Below, in pieces: positions 55,866 through 62,688 of a DNA stretch of 64,000 bases. The notes beneath the pieces are model-generated. The model saw only the letters and a list, made by a program, of their open reading frames with translations, had not been told where the DNA came from and ran no database searches. The number at the start of each line of letters is the position of its first letter. Position 1 is the first letter of the stretch. The stretch is from positions 682,001 to 746,000 of the forward strand of contig NZ_WUWG01000001.1 in the NCBI RefSeq assembly GCF_009833495.1. The letters are read 5' to 3'. Source of the stretch: Oceanomicrobium pacificus. Lineage in GTDB: Bacteria; Pseudomonadota; Alphaproteobacteria; Rhodobacterales; Rhodobacteraceae. The position numbers and the translations under genes were made by a program.

Positions 55866-57136
55866 GCGGCGCGGGCCTGCAACTGCTCGCCCGCGACCGA
55901 CAGGATCTCCGCCGGCCGGATCTCTCCCACCGGCTGGTCCGCATCGAACAGCACCTCGGCGAAGCTTTCGGTCCGGCCCATGCGGGGATTCTCGAACAGG
56001 ACCGGCTGGACCCGCCCCACCTGCGCCGCCAGATGCGCCGCGACCCGTTCCGCGCCGAGCGCGCGCAACCGCGCTGCCCGCTCCTTGATCGCTGCCCCGT
56101 CTACCGCCGGCATCCGCGCCGCAGGTGTGCCCTTGCGCGGCGAATAGGGGAAGACGTGCAGCCAGGTCAGCCCGCATTCCTCGACCAGTTTCAGCGAGTT
56201 CTCGAACATCGCCTCGGTCTCGGTCGGGAAACCCGCGATGATATCCGCCCCGAAAACGATATCGGGGCGCGCCGCGCGCATGTCGGCGCAAAAGCGGATC
56301 GCATCGTCGCGCAGGTGCCGCCGCTTCATCCGCTTCAGGATCATGTCGTCACCCGCCTGCAAGGACAGGTGCAGATGCGGCATCAGGCGCGGCTCGCCGG
56401 TGATCGCCTCGATGAGCGCTGGGTCGGCCTCGATCGAATCGATCGAGCTGATCCGGAGCCGCGGCAGGTCGGGCACGAGCTTCAGGATCCGCTGCACCAG
56501 ATCACCGAGCCGCGGCTGCGCCGGCAGATCCGCCCCCCAGGAGGTCAGGTCCACGCCGGTCAGCACCACCTCGTGATAGCCCGCCGCGACCAGCCGCGTG
56601 ATCTGCTCGACCACAACGCCTGCCGGCACCGAGCGCGAATTGCCGCGGCCATAGGGAATGATGCAGAAGGTGCAGCGATGATCGCAGCCGTTCTGCACCT
56701 GAACATAGGCGCGCGCGCGGGTGCCGAACCCGTCGATCAGATGGCCCGCCGTCTCGGTCGCGGCCATGATGTCGTCAACCCGGACCTTCTCGGTCTCGCC
56801 GATGAAATCGGGACCGCGCCCCAGCTCCTGCCAGGTGCCGGGCTGCATCTTCTCCAGATTGCCGATCACCAGATCGACCTCGTCCATCGCGGCAAAGGTC
56901 TCGGGCTCGGTCTGCGCCGCGCAACCGGTCACGATGAGCCGCGCTTCGGGATTTTCACGCCGCAGGCGCCGGATGCGCTGCCGTGCCTGACGGACGGCTT
57001 CGGCGGTGACCGCGCAGGTGTTGACCACGACGGCATTGTCGAGTCCGGCGCCCTCGCCCAGCTCCTTCATCGCCGCGGTCTCGTAGGCATTGAGCCGGCA
57101 GCCGAAGGTCTCGAAGATCGGCGGGCGCGCGGTCAT
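55862..57136 (-). CDS. mtaB: tRNA (t6A37) methylthiotransferase MtaB
   Basis: 424-aa radical-SAM methylthiotransferase. The N-terminal UPF0004 domain has Cys in FETFGCRLNAYE, NTCAVTAEA and TGCAAQTEP. The radical-SAM motif is C-D-H-R-C-T-F-C (NGCDHRCTFCIIPYGRG). The FGCRLN start distinguishes MtaB from MiaB and RimO. It converts t6A37 to ms2t6A37, chemically downstream of the TsaB step encoded at 1.2 kb. The start ATG overlaps the dapF stop (ATGA). Confidence 0.92.
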   Translation of the reverse strand: MTARPPIFETFGCRLNAYETAAMKELGEGAGLDNAVVVNTCAVTAEAVRQARQRIRRLRRENPEARLIVTGCAAQTEPETFAAMDEVDLVIGNLEKMQPGTWQELGRGPDFIGETEKVRVDDIMAATETAGHLIDGFGTRARAYVQVQNGCDHRCTFCIIPYGRGNSRSVPAGVVVEQITRLVAAGYHEVVLTGVDLTSWGADLPAQPRLGDLVQRILKLVPDLPRLRISSIDSIEADPALIEAITGEPRLMPHLHLSLQAGDDMILKRMKRRHLRDDAIRFCADMRAARPDIVFGADIIAGFPTETEAMFENSLKLVEECGLTWLHVFPYSPRKGTPAARMPAVDGAAIKERAARLRALGAERVAAHLAAQVGRVQPVLFENPRMGRTESFAEVLFDADQPVGEIRPAEILSVAGEQLQARAA

Positions 57137-57972
57137 TGCCCCGCCTCCATCAGCGACGGATCGAGCCGCCCCTCGAACACGGTGGCCACCGGCCCGGTCA
57201 TCCAGACGCCATCCTCGCGCCACGCGACCTGCAGCGTGCCGCCGTCGAGTTCCACAGCAACCTCGCGCCCGGTCAAGCCCCGCCGGACGGCCGCAACCGT
57301 CACGGCACAGGCGCTCGACCCGCTGGCAAGCGTCGGCCCGACACCGCGCTCCCAGACCCGGACCCGCAACCGGTCGGGGCCCGTGACCTGCACGACCTGC
57401 ACATTGGTGCGCTCCGGGAAGAGCGGGTGATGTTCGGTCTCCGGCCCGAGTGTGGCCAGATCGATCGCATCCGCGGCCTCCACGAAATAGCTGCAATGGG
57501 GATTGCCCATGCCGGTCGCCACGGGCGCCCCGTCGAGCGGCAGGGCGAGCGTGTCCACGTCGCGGGCCAGCGGGATGTCGCGCCATCCGGTCTGCGGCGG
57601 CCCCATGTTGACCCGCACCAGACCGCCGCCCGCATCCGCACATTCCAGAAGCCCGCGCCCGGTCCGCAACAGAAGCGCGTCCGCACCGCTTTCCGCCATC
57701 AGAAGATGCGCGATGCATCGGGTCGCGTTGCCGCAGGCGTCCGACGTCGTCCCGTCCGCGTTCCAGTAAACGACGCGCGCCGCCGCCGTCTCGTCGGGCA
57801 GAATCACAGCAAGCTGGTCGAAGCCGACACCGAAATGCCGGTCACCGATCGCCCGCGCGCGCGCAGGCGTCATCGGATCGTCGCCCACTCGGGCGTCGAT
57901 CACGACGAAATCATTGCCCAGCCCGTGCATCTTGCGAAAGGGCAGGCCAGCTTGGGTGCTCCGGTCCATCAT
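57133..57972 (-). CDS. dapF: Diaminopimelate epimerase
   Basis: 279 aa. The two catalytic Cys lie in NADGTTSDACGNATRCIA (about residues 70-87) and in GSSACAVTVAA (about 217-227), with FRKMHGLGNDFVVIDAR at the N-terminus. It interconverts LL- and meso-diaminopimelate for lysine and peptidoglycan. Its stop overlaps the mtaB start, so the two form an operon, a common alphaproteobacterial pairing. Start is ATG 57972 or 57969 (MM). Confidence 0.95.
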   Translation of the reverse strand: MMDRSTQAGLPFRKMHGLGNDFVVIDARVGDDPMTPARARAIGDRHFGVGFDQLAVILPDETAAARVVYWNADGTTSDACGNATRCIAHLLMAESGADALLLRTGRGLLECADAGGGLVRVNMGPPQTGWRDIPLARDVDTLALPLDGAPVATGMGNPHCSYFVEAADAIDLATLGPETEHHPLFPERTNVQVVQVTGPDRLRVRVWERGVGPTLASGSSACAVTVAAVRRGLTGREVAVELDGGTLQVAWREDGVWMTGPVATVFEGRLDPSLMEAGQ

Positions 57973-58086
57973 GCGCGGCTATATACGCCTGCCCCCCGCA
58001 GATTGCCAGTGCCGCGACATCGGGCCCCTGCCGCGCCGTCACCGGCCCGGCTGCCCGGGATTTCACCGAAATCGGAAAAAACGCTC

Positions 58087-58115
58087 TTGACCCCATCGGA
58101 AGGACCGCCTAGATC
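58087..58115 (+). promoter_or_regulatory. Predicted promoter of tRNA-Lys
   Basis: TTGACC (58087-58092) and TAGATC (58110-58115) are spaced by exactly 17 nt. The tRNA begins 12 nt after the -10 box, so transcription would start a few bases before the mature 5' end. Confidence 0.68.
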
Positions 58116-58127
58116 ACGGCCTCGGTC

Positions 58128-58203
58128 GGGCCCGTAGCTCAGTTGGTAGAGCAACTGACTTTTAATCAGTGGGTCACAGGTTCGAATCCTGTCGGGCTCA
58201 CCA
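58128..58203 (+). tRNA. tRNA-Lys (anticodon TTT)
   Basis: A complete 76-nt cloverleaf with encoded CCA. Acceptor arms GGGCCCG/CGGGCTC pair with one G-U. The anticodon stem ACTGA/TCAGT encloses CTTTTAA, giving TTT for AAA/AAG codons. The T-arm is ACAGG-TTCGAAT-CCTGT. The TTGACC/TAGATC promoter lies directly upstream. Confidence 0.97.
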
Positions 58204-58287
58204 TTTCCTTCAAAGCATGCACACGCAAAATGCCGCAAGCACCCGAGTGATCGGGCGCGAATGATCTGCGATGCCCCCGAGGACCTG

Positions 58288-58902
58288 CTACCTGTTCCTC
58301 AACCGCTCGCAGGCATCAACCAGCTTGTAGTCGGCGGCATAGATCTTCCGGACAAGGCTGCGCGACCGCTCGGTGATCTGGACCGGCGCCTTCCTGGAAA
58401 CATTGGCCCTGTGACGGAACGGCGCCGCTGCATCGCGCCCGACAAGATCGCACATATCTTCATAGAGACGTGCCAGCGCGATCGGTCGATAGCGAAGGCG
58501 CTTCAGGTGCGCGGACTGGGGCCAGAGGTGCGGATCGCGCCCCCGTGCAGCATAGTCGCAAAAGCGTTCGAAACAGGTTGGCGCTTCCCCCATCGTCGAC
58601 CGGTAATCTGCCTGAAGGTCGGCAGCATGGGGCGCATCGGTCAGGATCTTGTTCCGCCAGATGCTGACCAGCCTGTCCATCGGGCAGCGGTAGACAAAAA
58701 TCGCGATGTCATGCGGACCGTAAGGGTAAGCCTCTGAAACTGCGTCTATTCTCTGGTCCCAAGTGTAGCCAAGAGCCTGCTTGAAGGTCGAGCAGCCGTT
58801 CTTGCGAATATAGGCATAGGCTATTGTCCTGTCGCCCAACCGGAAGGTCAGATGCAGCCTGCCGCGCGACAAGGACCAGCGATTGTCCAACAGTGCCGTC
58901 AC
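58288..58902 (-). CDS. Sulfotransferase family 2 domain protein
   Basis: 204 aa. The PAPS 5'-phosphosulfate loop is recognisable in YIRKNGCSTFKQAL (about residues 31-44) and the 3'-phosphate motif in FVYRCPMDRLVSIWRNKI (about 69-86), with downstream YEDM and HRANVSRK elements as in Sulfotransfer_2 proteins. Likely sulfates a cell-surface glycan or lipid; the acceptor is unknown. The GTG start overlaps the methyltransferase stop (GTGA), so the two are coupled. tRNA-Lys lies just beyond its 3' end. Confidence 0.78.
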   Translation of the reverse strand: MTALLDNRWSLSRGRLHLTFRLGDRTIAYAYIRKNGCSTFKQALGYTWDQRIDAVSEAYPYGPHDIAIFVYRCPMDRLVSIWRNKILTDAPHAADLQADYRSTMGEAPTCFERFCDYAARGRDPHLWPQSAHLKRLRYRPIALARLYEDMCDLVGRDAAAPFRHRANVSRKAPVQITERSRSLVRKIYAADYKLVDACERLRNR

Positions 58903-59519
58903 ATCTTTTTCAGTGCGAATGACGGAAACCGGTCATGTTCCATCGTCAGGGCAATGAATTTCCACCCCTCGCGAAGGCAGAATTCGTTCACTGCTGGCCG
59001 AACCCCGTACTCAAACGCAACGCCAGGGTTTCCATGGCTGTAATCGTCGCCGGCAAGGATGCCGTCAGGCTTCAGCTTTCGGGCCAGAATGGCCAGTTCA
59101 GCCGCCGTCGTTGCATAGGTGTGATCTGTATCGAGATAGGCCCAGTCCAATGACCGGTCCGGCAGCTTTTCAAGCATTTCCAGCGACGTACCGATGTGGA
59201 TCCGGCAGCGGCCATCAGGCTCTTTCGCCGCAAGTCTCTCCACGCTTTCCCGTCCGGCCGAATAGCGCTCTCCCTGCCAGAGATCGATGAGATGAAGTTC
59301 CGACGGGCGGGCGATTTCAAGCAGGCGTTTCGTGAAATCGCCGAAGGCCACGCCAATCTCCGCCCCCACGGCGTCAGGCGGCAGGAGCGAAATCAGTTCC
59401 TCACGGGTCGGCAGCAACCGTGCACCCTCCAGCATGCCCGGTTCCAGTTCGGCAACTTCCGGGCCGGAATAAAACGGTCGTCGCCGCCGAATGAGCAAAA
59501 AATTGAAAGGAAGCCGCAT
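58899..59519 (-). CDS. Class I SAM-dependent methyltransferase
   Basis: 206 aa. The SAM-binding motif I is GAEIGVAFGDFTKRL (about residues 51-65), with LHLIDLWQGERYS as the motif II acidic strand and SLDWAYLDTDHTYATT as motif III, typical of the Methyltransf_24-like group. Such proteins often modify sugars or surface polymers, which would suit the coupled sulfotransferase. Start ATG 59519 (MRLPFNFLLIRRRR); upstream frame lacks similarity. No strong Shine-Dalgarno is visible. Confidence 0.78.
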   Translation of the reverse strand: MRLPFNFLLIRRRRPFYSGPEVAELEPGMLEGARLLPTREELISLLPPDAVGAEIGVAFGDFTKRLLEIARPSELHLIDLWQGERYSAGRESVERLAAKEPDGRCRIHIGTSLEMLEKLPDRSLDWAYLDTDHTYATTAAELAILARKLKPDGILAGDDYSHGNPGVAFEYGVRPAVNEFCLREGWKFIALTMEHDRFPSFALKKM

Positions 59520-59920
59520 GATCGAAGCCCGGATTGGTTGCCCCCCGCAGGAAGGCACCCCTGCCGCAAAAAAACAAGGCAAAGTGCCGCGCCAGACGCA
59601 CAAAACCCATTGGCGCGTGGACAAGCAACGGACTGATGCCTTTCAAACGCCTCCCCTTGAATTTTCGCGATCTGGCAGTCCCACGTTTCGGAAGGCCACC
59701 CGCGCAACCTGTCAGACCGCTCGCGCCTCCGCCAGACGCGCCACCAAATCTCAGCAAGGACGCTTGCCCGGCGGATCCGCTCCGAGCGGAGACCTGCCGC
59801 CCGTCAATGCCGGAGGCATAACGGCACCGCATTGCGCCCTGACGCACCCCTCTCCGGTCCGTGTCCTGAGCGTGACGCAGCACGCAACAGCGCTGTCTGT
59901 CTGTCAAACCTGTCTGGAAC
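59520..59920. other. 401-nt gap between luxI and the methyltransferase gene
   Basis: No gene I can support. A 61-codon proline-rich plus-strand frame (59636-59821, starting MPFKRLPLNFRDL) is possible but has no good ribosome-binding site. Several GC-rich dyads are present, e.g. GGATCC..GCTCCGAGCGGAG near 59779-59799, and GACAG direct repeats follow luxI on the minus strand. The gap presumably holds the promoter of the methyltransferase pair and the end of the lux transcript. Confidence 0.4.
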
Positions 59921-60670
59921 CTATTCCGCCGGTTGCGCGTAGAGCCGGTCCAGTGTTGCCTGCGCAACCGGCGTGCCGAACCGCTCGATCAGGCTGCGCG
60001 GCGGGCATTTGTAGGCCTCGTAAGGCTGACGCACATCCGGCCGCGCGAGAAAACAGCAGACCGCCACGAATTGCGCACGTCCGAGCCCGACACGCGGGCC
60101 GACCTCATAGACCTCGTAGCCCCAGCGGTTGCAAAGTGGCGCGGAGGCCGGACGGCTGAGGAAGATACAGATCTCCCCCCCGCGCGAGCGCATGAAGTCG
60201 ATCACGAAAGCCATGAACAGCTTGTAGGTCACGGGATTTTGCGAAATCACCCGCGTCATTTCCCAGACGCCGGGATCGACCGGCTTGATCTGGCTGACAT
60301 CCTCGGGAATGTCGCGCAGGCGGCCTTCCAGCGCATCGCGGATCATGTAGGTGACCGGCTGCCCGTCGTCGCCTACCCGCACTGCATTGGTGAGCATCAG
60401 GCGGCACCCGCCGACACATTCCCCGCCCTTTGTGGTGATGACATAGATCGCGTCATCGCCGTCATACTGGTCGATTTCCTCACCGGCTTCAGTGACCGGC
60501 AGGTCCCATTCCATCGCCTCCACGAACACCTCGCGGCGCAGCTGGAAATAGTGGCGGGATACGGGGCAGGCCATCACCTCATCGAAGCTCATCACCCGCG
60601 AGACGGTGCCGTCCCCATATTCCACCTGGAAGCGGTCGAGCGCGAAGCTGTTCTGGCCAAGAAACGACAT
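59921..60670 (-). CDS. LuxI-type acyl-homoserine-lactone synthase
   Basis: 249-aa AHL synthase, slightly longer than the 200-220 aa average. All the usual invariant residues are present: Arg46 and Phe49 (RREVF), Trp55, Glu65, Asp67, Asp70 (EIDQYD), Arg90 (GGCRLM), Glu137 and Arg140 (WEMTRV). It makes a diffusible signal from SAM and acyl-ACP or acyl-CoA; chain length cannot be predicted. Its ATG directly abuts the luxR TGA, so both come from one transcript. Confidence 0.93.
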   Translation of the reverse strand: MSFLGQNSFALDRFQVEYGDGTVSRVMSFDEVMACPVSRHYFQLRREVFVEAMEWDLPVTEAGEEIDQYDGDDAIYVITTKGGECVGGCRLMLTNAVRVGDDGQPVTYMIRDALEGRLRDIPEDVSQIKPVDPGVWEMTRVISQNPVTYKLFMAFVIDFMRSRGGEICIFLSRPASAPLCNRWGYEVYEVGPRVGLGRAQFVAVCCFLARPDVRQPYEAYKCPPRSLIERFGTPVAQATLDRLYAQPAE

Positions 60671-61291
60671 TCAGATGATCCGCCCCACGGCAAAGGCCAC
60701 GGCCTGGCCGAGGCTTTTCGCGTCGAATTTCTCGATCGCAGCCTGTTTGAGCTGGCGCAGCTTGACCGAGGAGAGGCCCATCATCTGGCCGATCTCCTTG
60801 TCGGTGAGCCCCTGCGAGCAGGCGCTGAGGAAATAGATCTCCGGCTTGGTTTCGGACGGCGGTTTCGGCGCGGGCGACAGGGCGAGGTAGAGAAGCAGCG
60901 CGCGGCGGATCTCGTCACACACGTCTTGCGGCAGCGCATCCGCTGTGTGGCTGAGCGAACAGGCCACCTTGTCGCCATTGAGCGCCGCGGAGATGATCGT
61001 GCCGTTCTGGAGCCCGTGCGCGGCCGCATCCTCGAAAAAGGCGGCCTGAGCCTCGATCTGCTGGTCCTGCAACTGCGCCCAGGTCGCCTGCCCGATATGC
61101 GCGCTCATCCATTGCAGCACCGGATCGACGGCCAAATAACCCTTGGCCACATAGCGGTCGGTCCAGGCCTCGGGATAGGTCGACAGCGCATTGCGGATGT
61201 CGGTCTCGTGCCCCAGATAGAGCACATAGCCGCGATCCGCCGCTGCCGCGACGATCTCCAAGCAGTCGTTTTTGAGTGCCTGTCGGTCCAT
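60671..61291 (-). CDS. LuxR-family autoinducer-binding transcriptional regulator
   Basis: 206 aa, shorter than the 230-250 aa norm. The autoinducer domain keeps the canonical residues Trp43, Tyr47, Asp56-Pro57, Trp71 and Gly93. The C-terminal helix-turn-helix (GLTDKEIGQMMGLSSVKLRQ) is divergent from the usual LTxRE...VxxH pattern. Start at ATG 61291 (MDRQALKNDC), with GGAG and AAGG upstream. It lies directly before luxI, an order common in Rhodobacterales. Confidence 0.9.
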   Translation of the reverse strand: MDRQALKNDCLEIVAAAADRGYVLYLGHETDIRNALSTYPEAWTDRYVAKGYLAVDPVLQWMSAHIGQATWAQLQDQQIEAQAAFFEDAAAHGLQNGTIISAALNGDKVACSLSHTADALPQDVCDEIRRALLLYLALSPAPKPPSETKPEIYFLSACSQGLTDKEIGQMMGLSSVKLRQLKQAAIEKFDAKSLGQAVAFAVGRII

Positions 61292-61473
61292 GCACCTTCG
61301 CTCCGTGGCCTTGTCCGCCGGCATCGACCGGGGCGACCTGCCATTGCATCTACCGGCCGGAAAGGGACATGAGGCACGGCAAGTTGCAATTTTTTGGTTA
61401 AGTCTTTGCTACCTTAGGACGCGGAAACGCGTTGCCGCAAGCTTGGTTTCGCTTGCGCGGCCTTGCAGATCAG

Positions 61474-61486
61474 ACTGTTGCACAGT
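61474..61486. promoter_or_regulatory. Dyad ACTGT-TGC-ACAGT upstream of luxR
   Basis: A perfect 13-bp inverted repeat 183 nt before the luxR start, within the 218-nt gap that must hold its promoter. The CTGT/ACAG ends resemble lux-box ends, but the 3-nt spacing is much shorter than a standard lux box, so the binding protein is uncertain. A TTGACG lies close by on the minus strand. Confidence 0.35.
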
Positions 61487-61509
61487 TTCCGCGCCCGTCA
61501 ACCCTGCAC

Positions 61510-62688
61510 TCAGTCCTGCGGGGTCAACCGCAGCGGGCGCACGGCCTCGTCCGCGCCCGGCAGGTCCTCGAACTCGAACCGGTCGAGCGCGCGGGCGCGT
61601 TTTCCCGCCTTGCCGGCGGAAATCTTGATCTCGTCCACATCCTTCGCGGCCTGCGCGAAATGGCGGTCGAGATTGCCCACTCGGGCCTCCAGCCGGTCCA
61701 CATCCTTGTGCAATAGCCCGAGCTCACGGCGGATCGCGCCCGCCTGTTCCTTCATCCGCGCGTCTTTCAGCACCGCCCGCATCGTGTTGAGCGTCGCCAT
61801 GCAGGTCGTCGGTGACACGATCCAGACCCGCGCCGCGAACCCTTCGCGGACCACATCGCCGAAATTCGCGTGCAGCTCGGCATAGACGGCTTCCGAGGGC
61901 AGGAACATCAGTGCGCCGTCGGCCGTCTCGCCTTCGATGATATAGCGTTCGGAAATCGCCCTGATATGGGTCCGCACCGCCGTGCGCAGCGCCCGCGCCG
62001 CCGCCTGTCGTTCGGCCTCCGATCCCGCCGCGCGGAGGGCCTCGTAAGCCTCCAGCGGGAATTTCGAATCGATGACGATGGGACCTGGCGGTTTCGGTAG
62101 GTGGATCAGGCAATCCGCCCGTTTGCCGTTTCCGAGCACCGCCTGGAACGCGTAGCTGTCGGCGGGCAGCGCTTTCGAGACGATGTCATTCAGCTGGATT
62201 TCCCCGAACGCGCCACGGGTCTGCTTGTTGGACAGGATATCCTGCAGGCTCAGAACGTCGCCCGACAGTTTCTCGATATTGGACTGGGCGCGGTCGATCA
62301 CTTCGAGCCGTTGCTGCAACTCGCCCAGCGAGCGCGCGGTCCGGGTGGAACTGCCATGCAGCGTCTCTGCCATGCCGCGCTGCACCTCTTCGAGCCGCCT
62401 GTCGATATTCTGCTGCAAATGGCTTTGCGCACGGGTCTGCGCTTCGGCCACCTGCTGCAATCCTCCCGCCAGTTGCTGCTGGCCCATCGACAGGCTGCGG
62501 ACCGTCTCGCCCAGCGCCTGCATCTGCGCCTGCATCTCGCCCTGCATCGGCGTGAGCACAGAGGTGGCACGGATCTGCGCGCGCAGAACGAGCCAGACCA
62601 TCAGGAACAGCAACAAAAGGACCGCCCCGCCAAGCGTGAGCGCGGCCAGCACCGGATCGGCCCGCATCATGTCCAGGACCCCCGTCAT
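61510..62688 (-). CDS. rmuC: DNA recombination protein RmuC
   Basis: 392 aa. A short N-terminal transmembrane helix (LTLGGAVLLLLFLMVWLVL) is followed by a long coiled-coil region (about residues 40-150, Gln-rich heptads) and the RmuC nuclease-like domain with TRGAFGEIQLNDIV, KRADCLIHLPKPPG, VIDSKFPLEAYEA and VWIVSPTTCMATL. RmuC limits DNA inversions between short repeats. Start ATG 62688 overlaps the mutL stop (ATGA), supporting the choice over a longer frame. Confidence 0.92.
   Translation of the reverse strand: MTGVLDMMRADPVLAALTLGGAVLLLLFLMVWLVLRAQIRATSVLTPMQGEMQAQMQALGETVRSLSMGQQQLAGGLQQVAEAQTRAQSHLQQNIDRRLEEVQRGMAETLHGSSTRTARSLGELQQRLEVIDRAQSNIEKLSGDVLSLQDILSNKQTRGAFGEIQLNDIVSKALPADSYAFQAVLGNGKRADCLIHLPKPPGPIVIDSKFPLEAYEALRAAGSEAERQAAARALRTAVRTHIRAISERYIIEGETADGALMFLPSEAVYAELHANFGDVVREGFAARVWIVSPTTCMATLNTMRAVLKDARMKEQAGAIRRELGLLHKDVDRLEARVGNLDRHFAQAAKDVDEIKISAGKAGKRARALDRFEFEDLPGADEAVRPLRLTPQD

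Noticed and set aside
59636-59821. 61-codon proline-rich frame as a gene
   Set aside because: No convincing Shine-Dalgarno, biased composition and no similarity known to me; kept only as a note in the gap entry.
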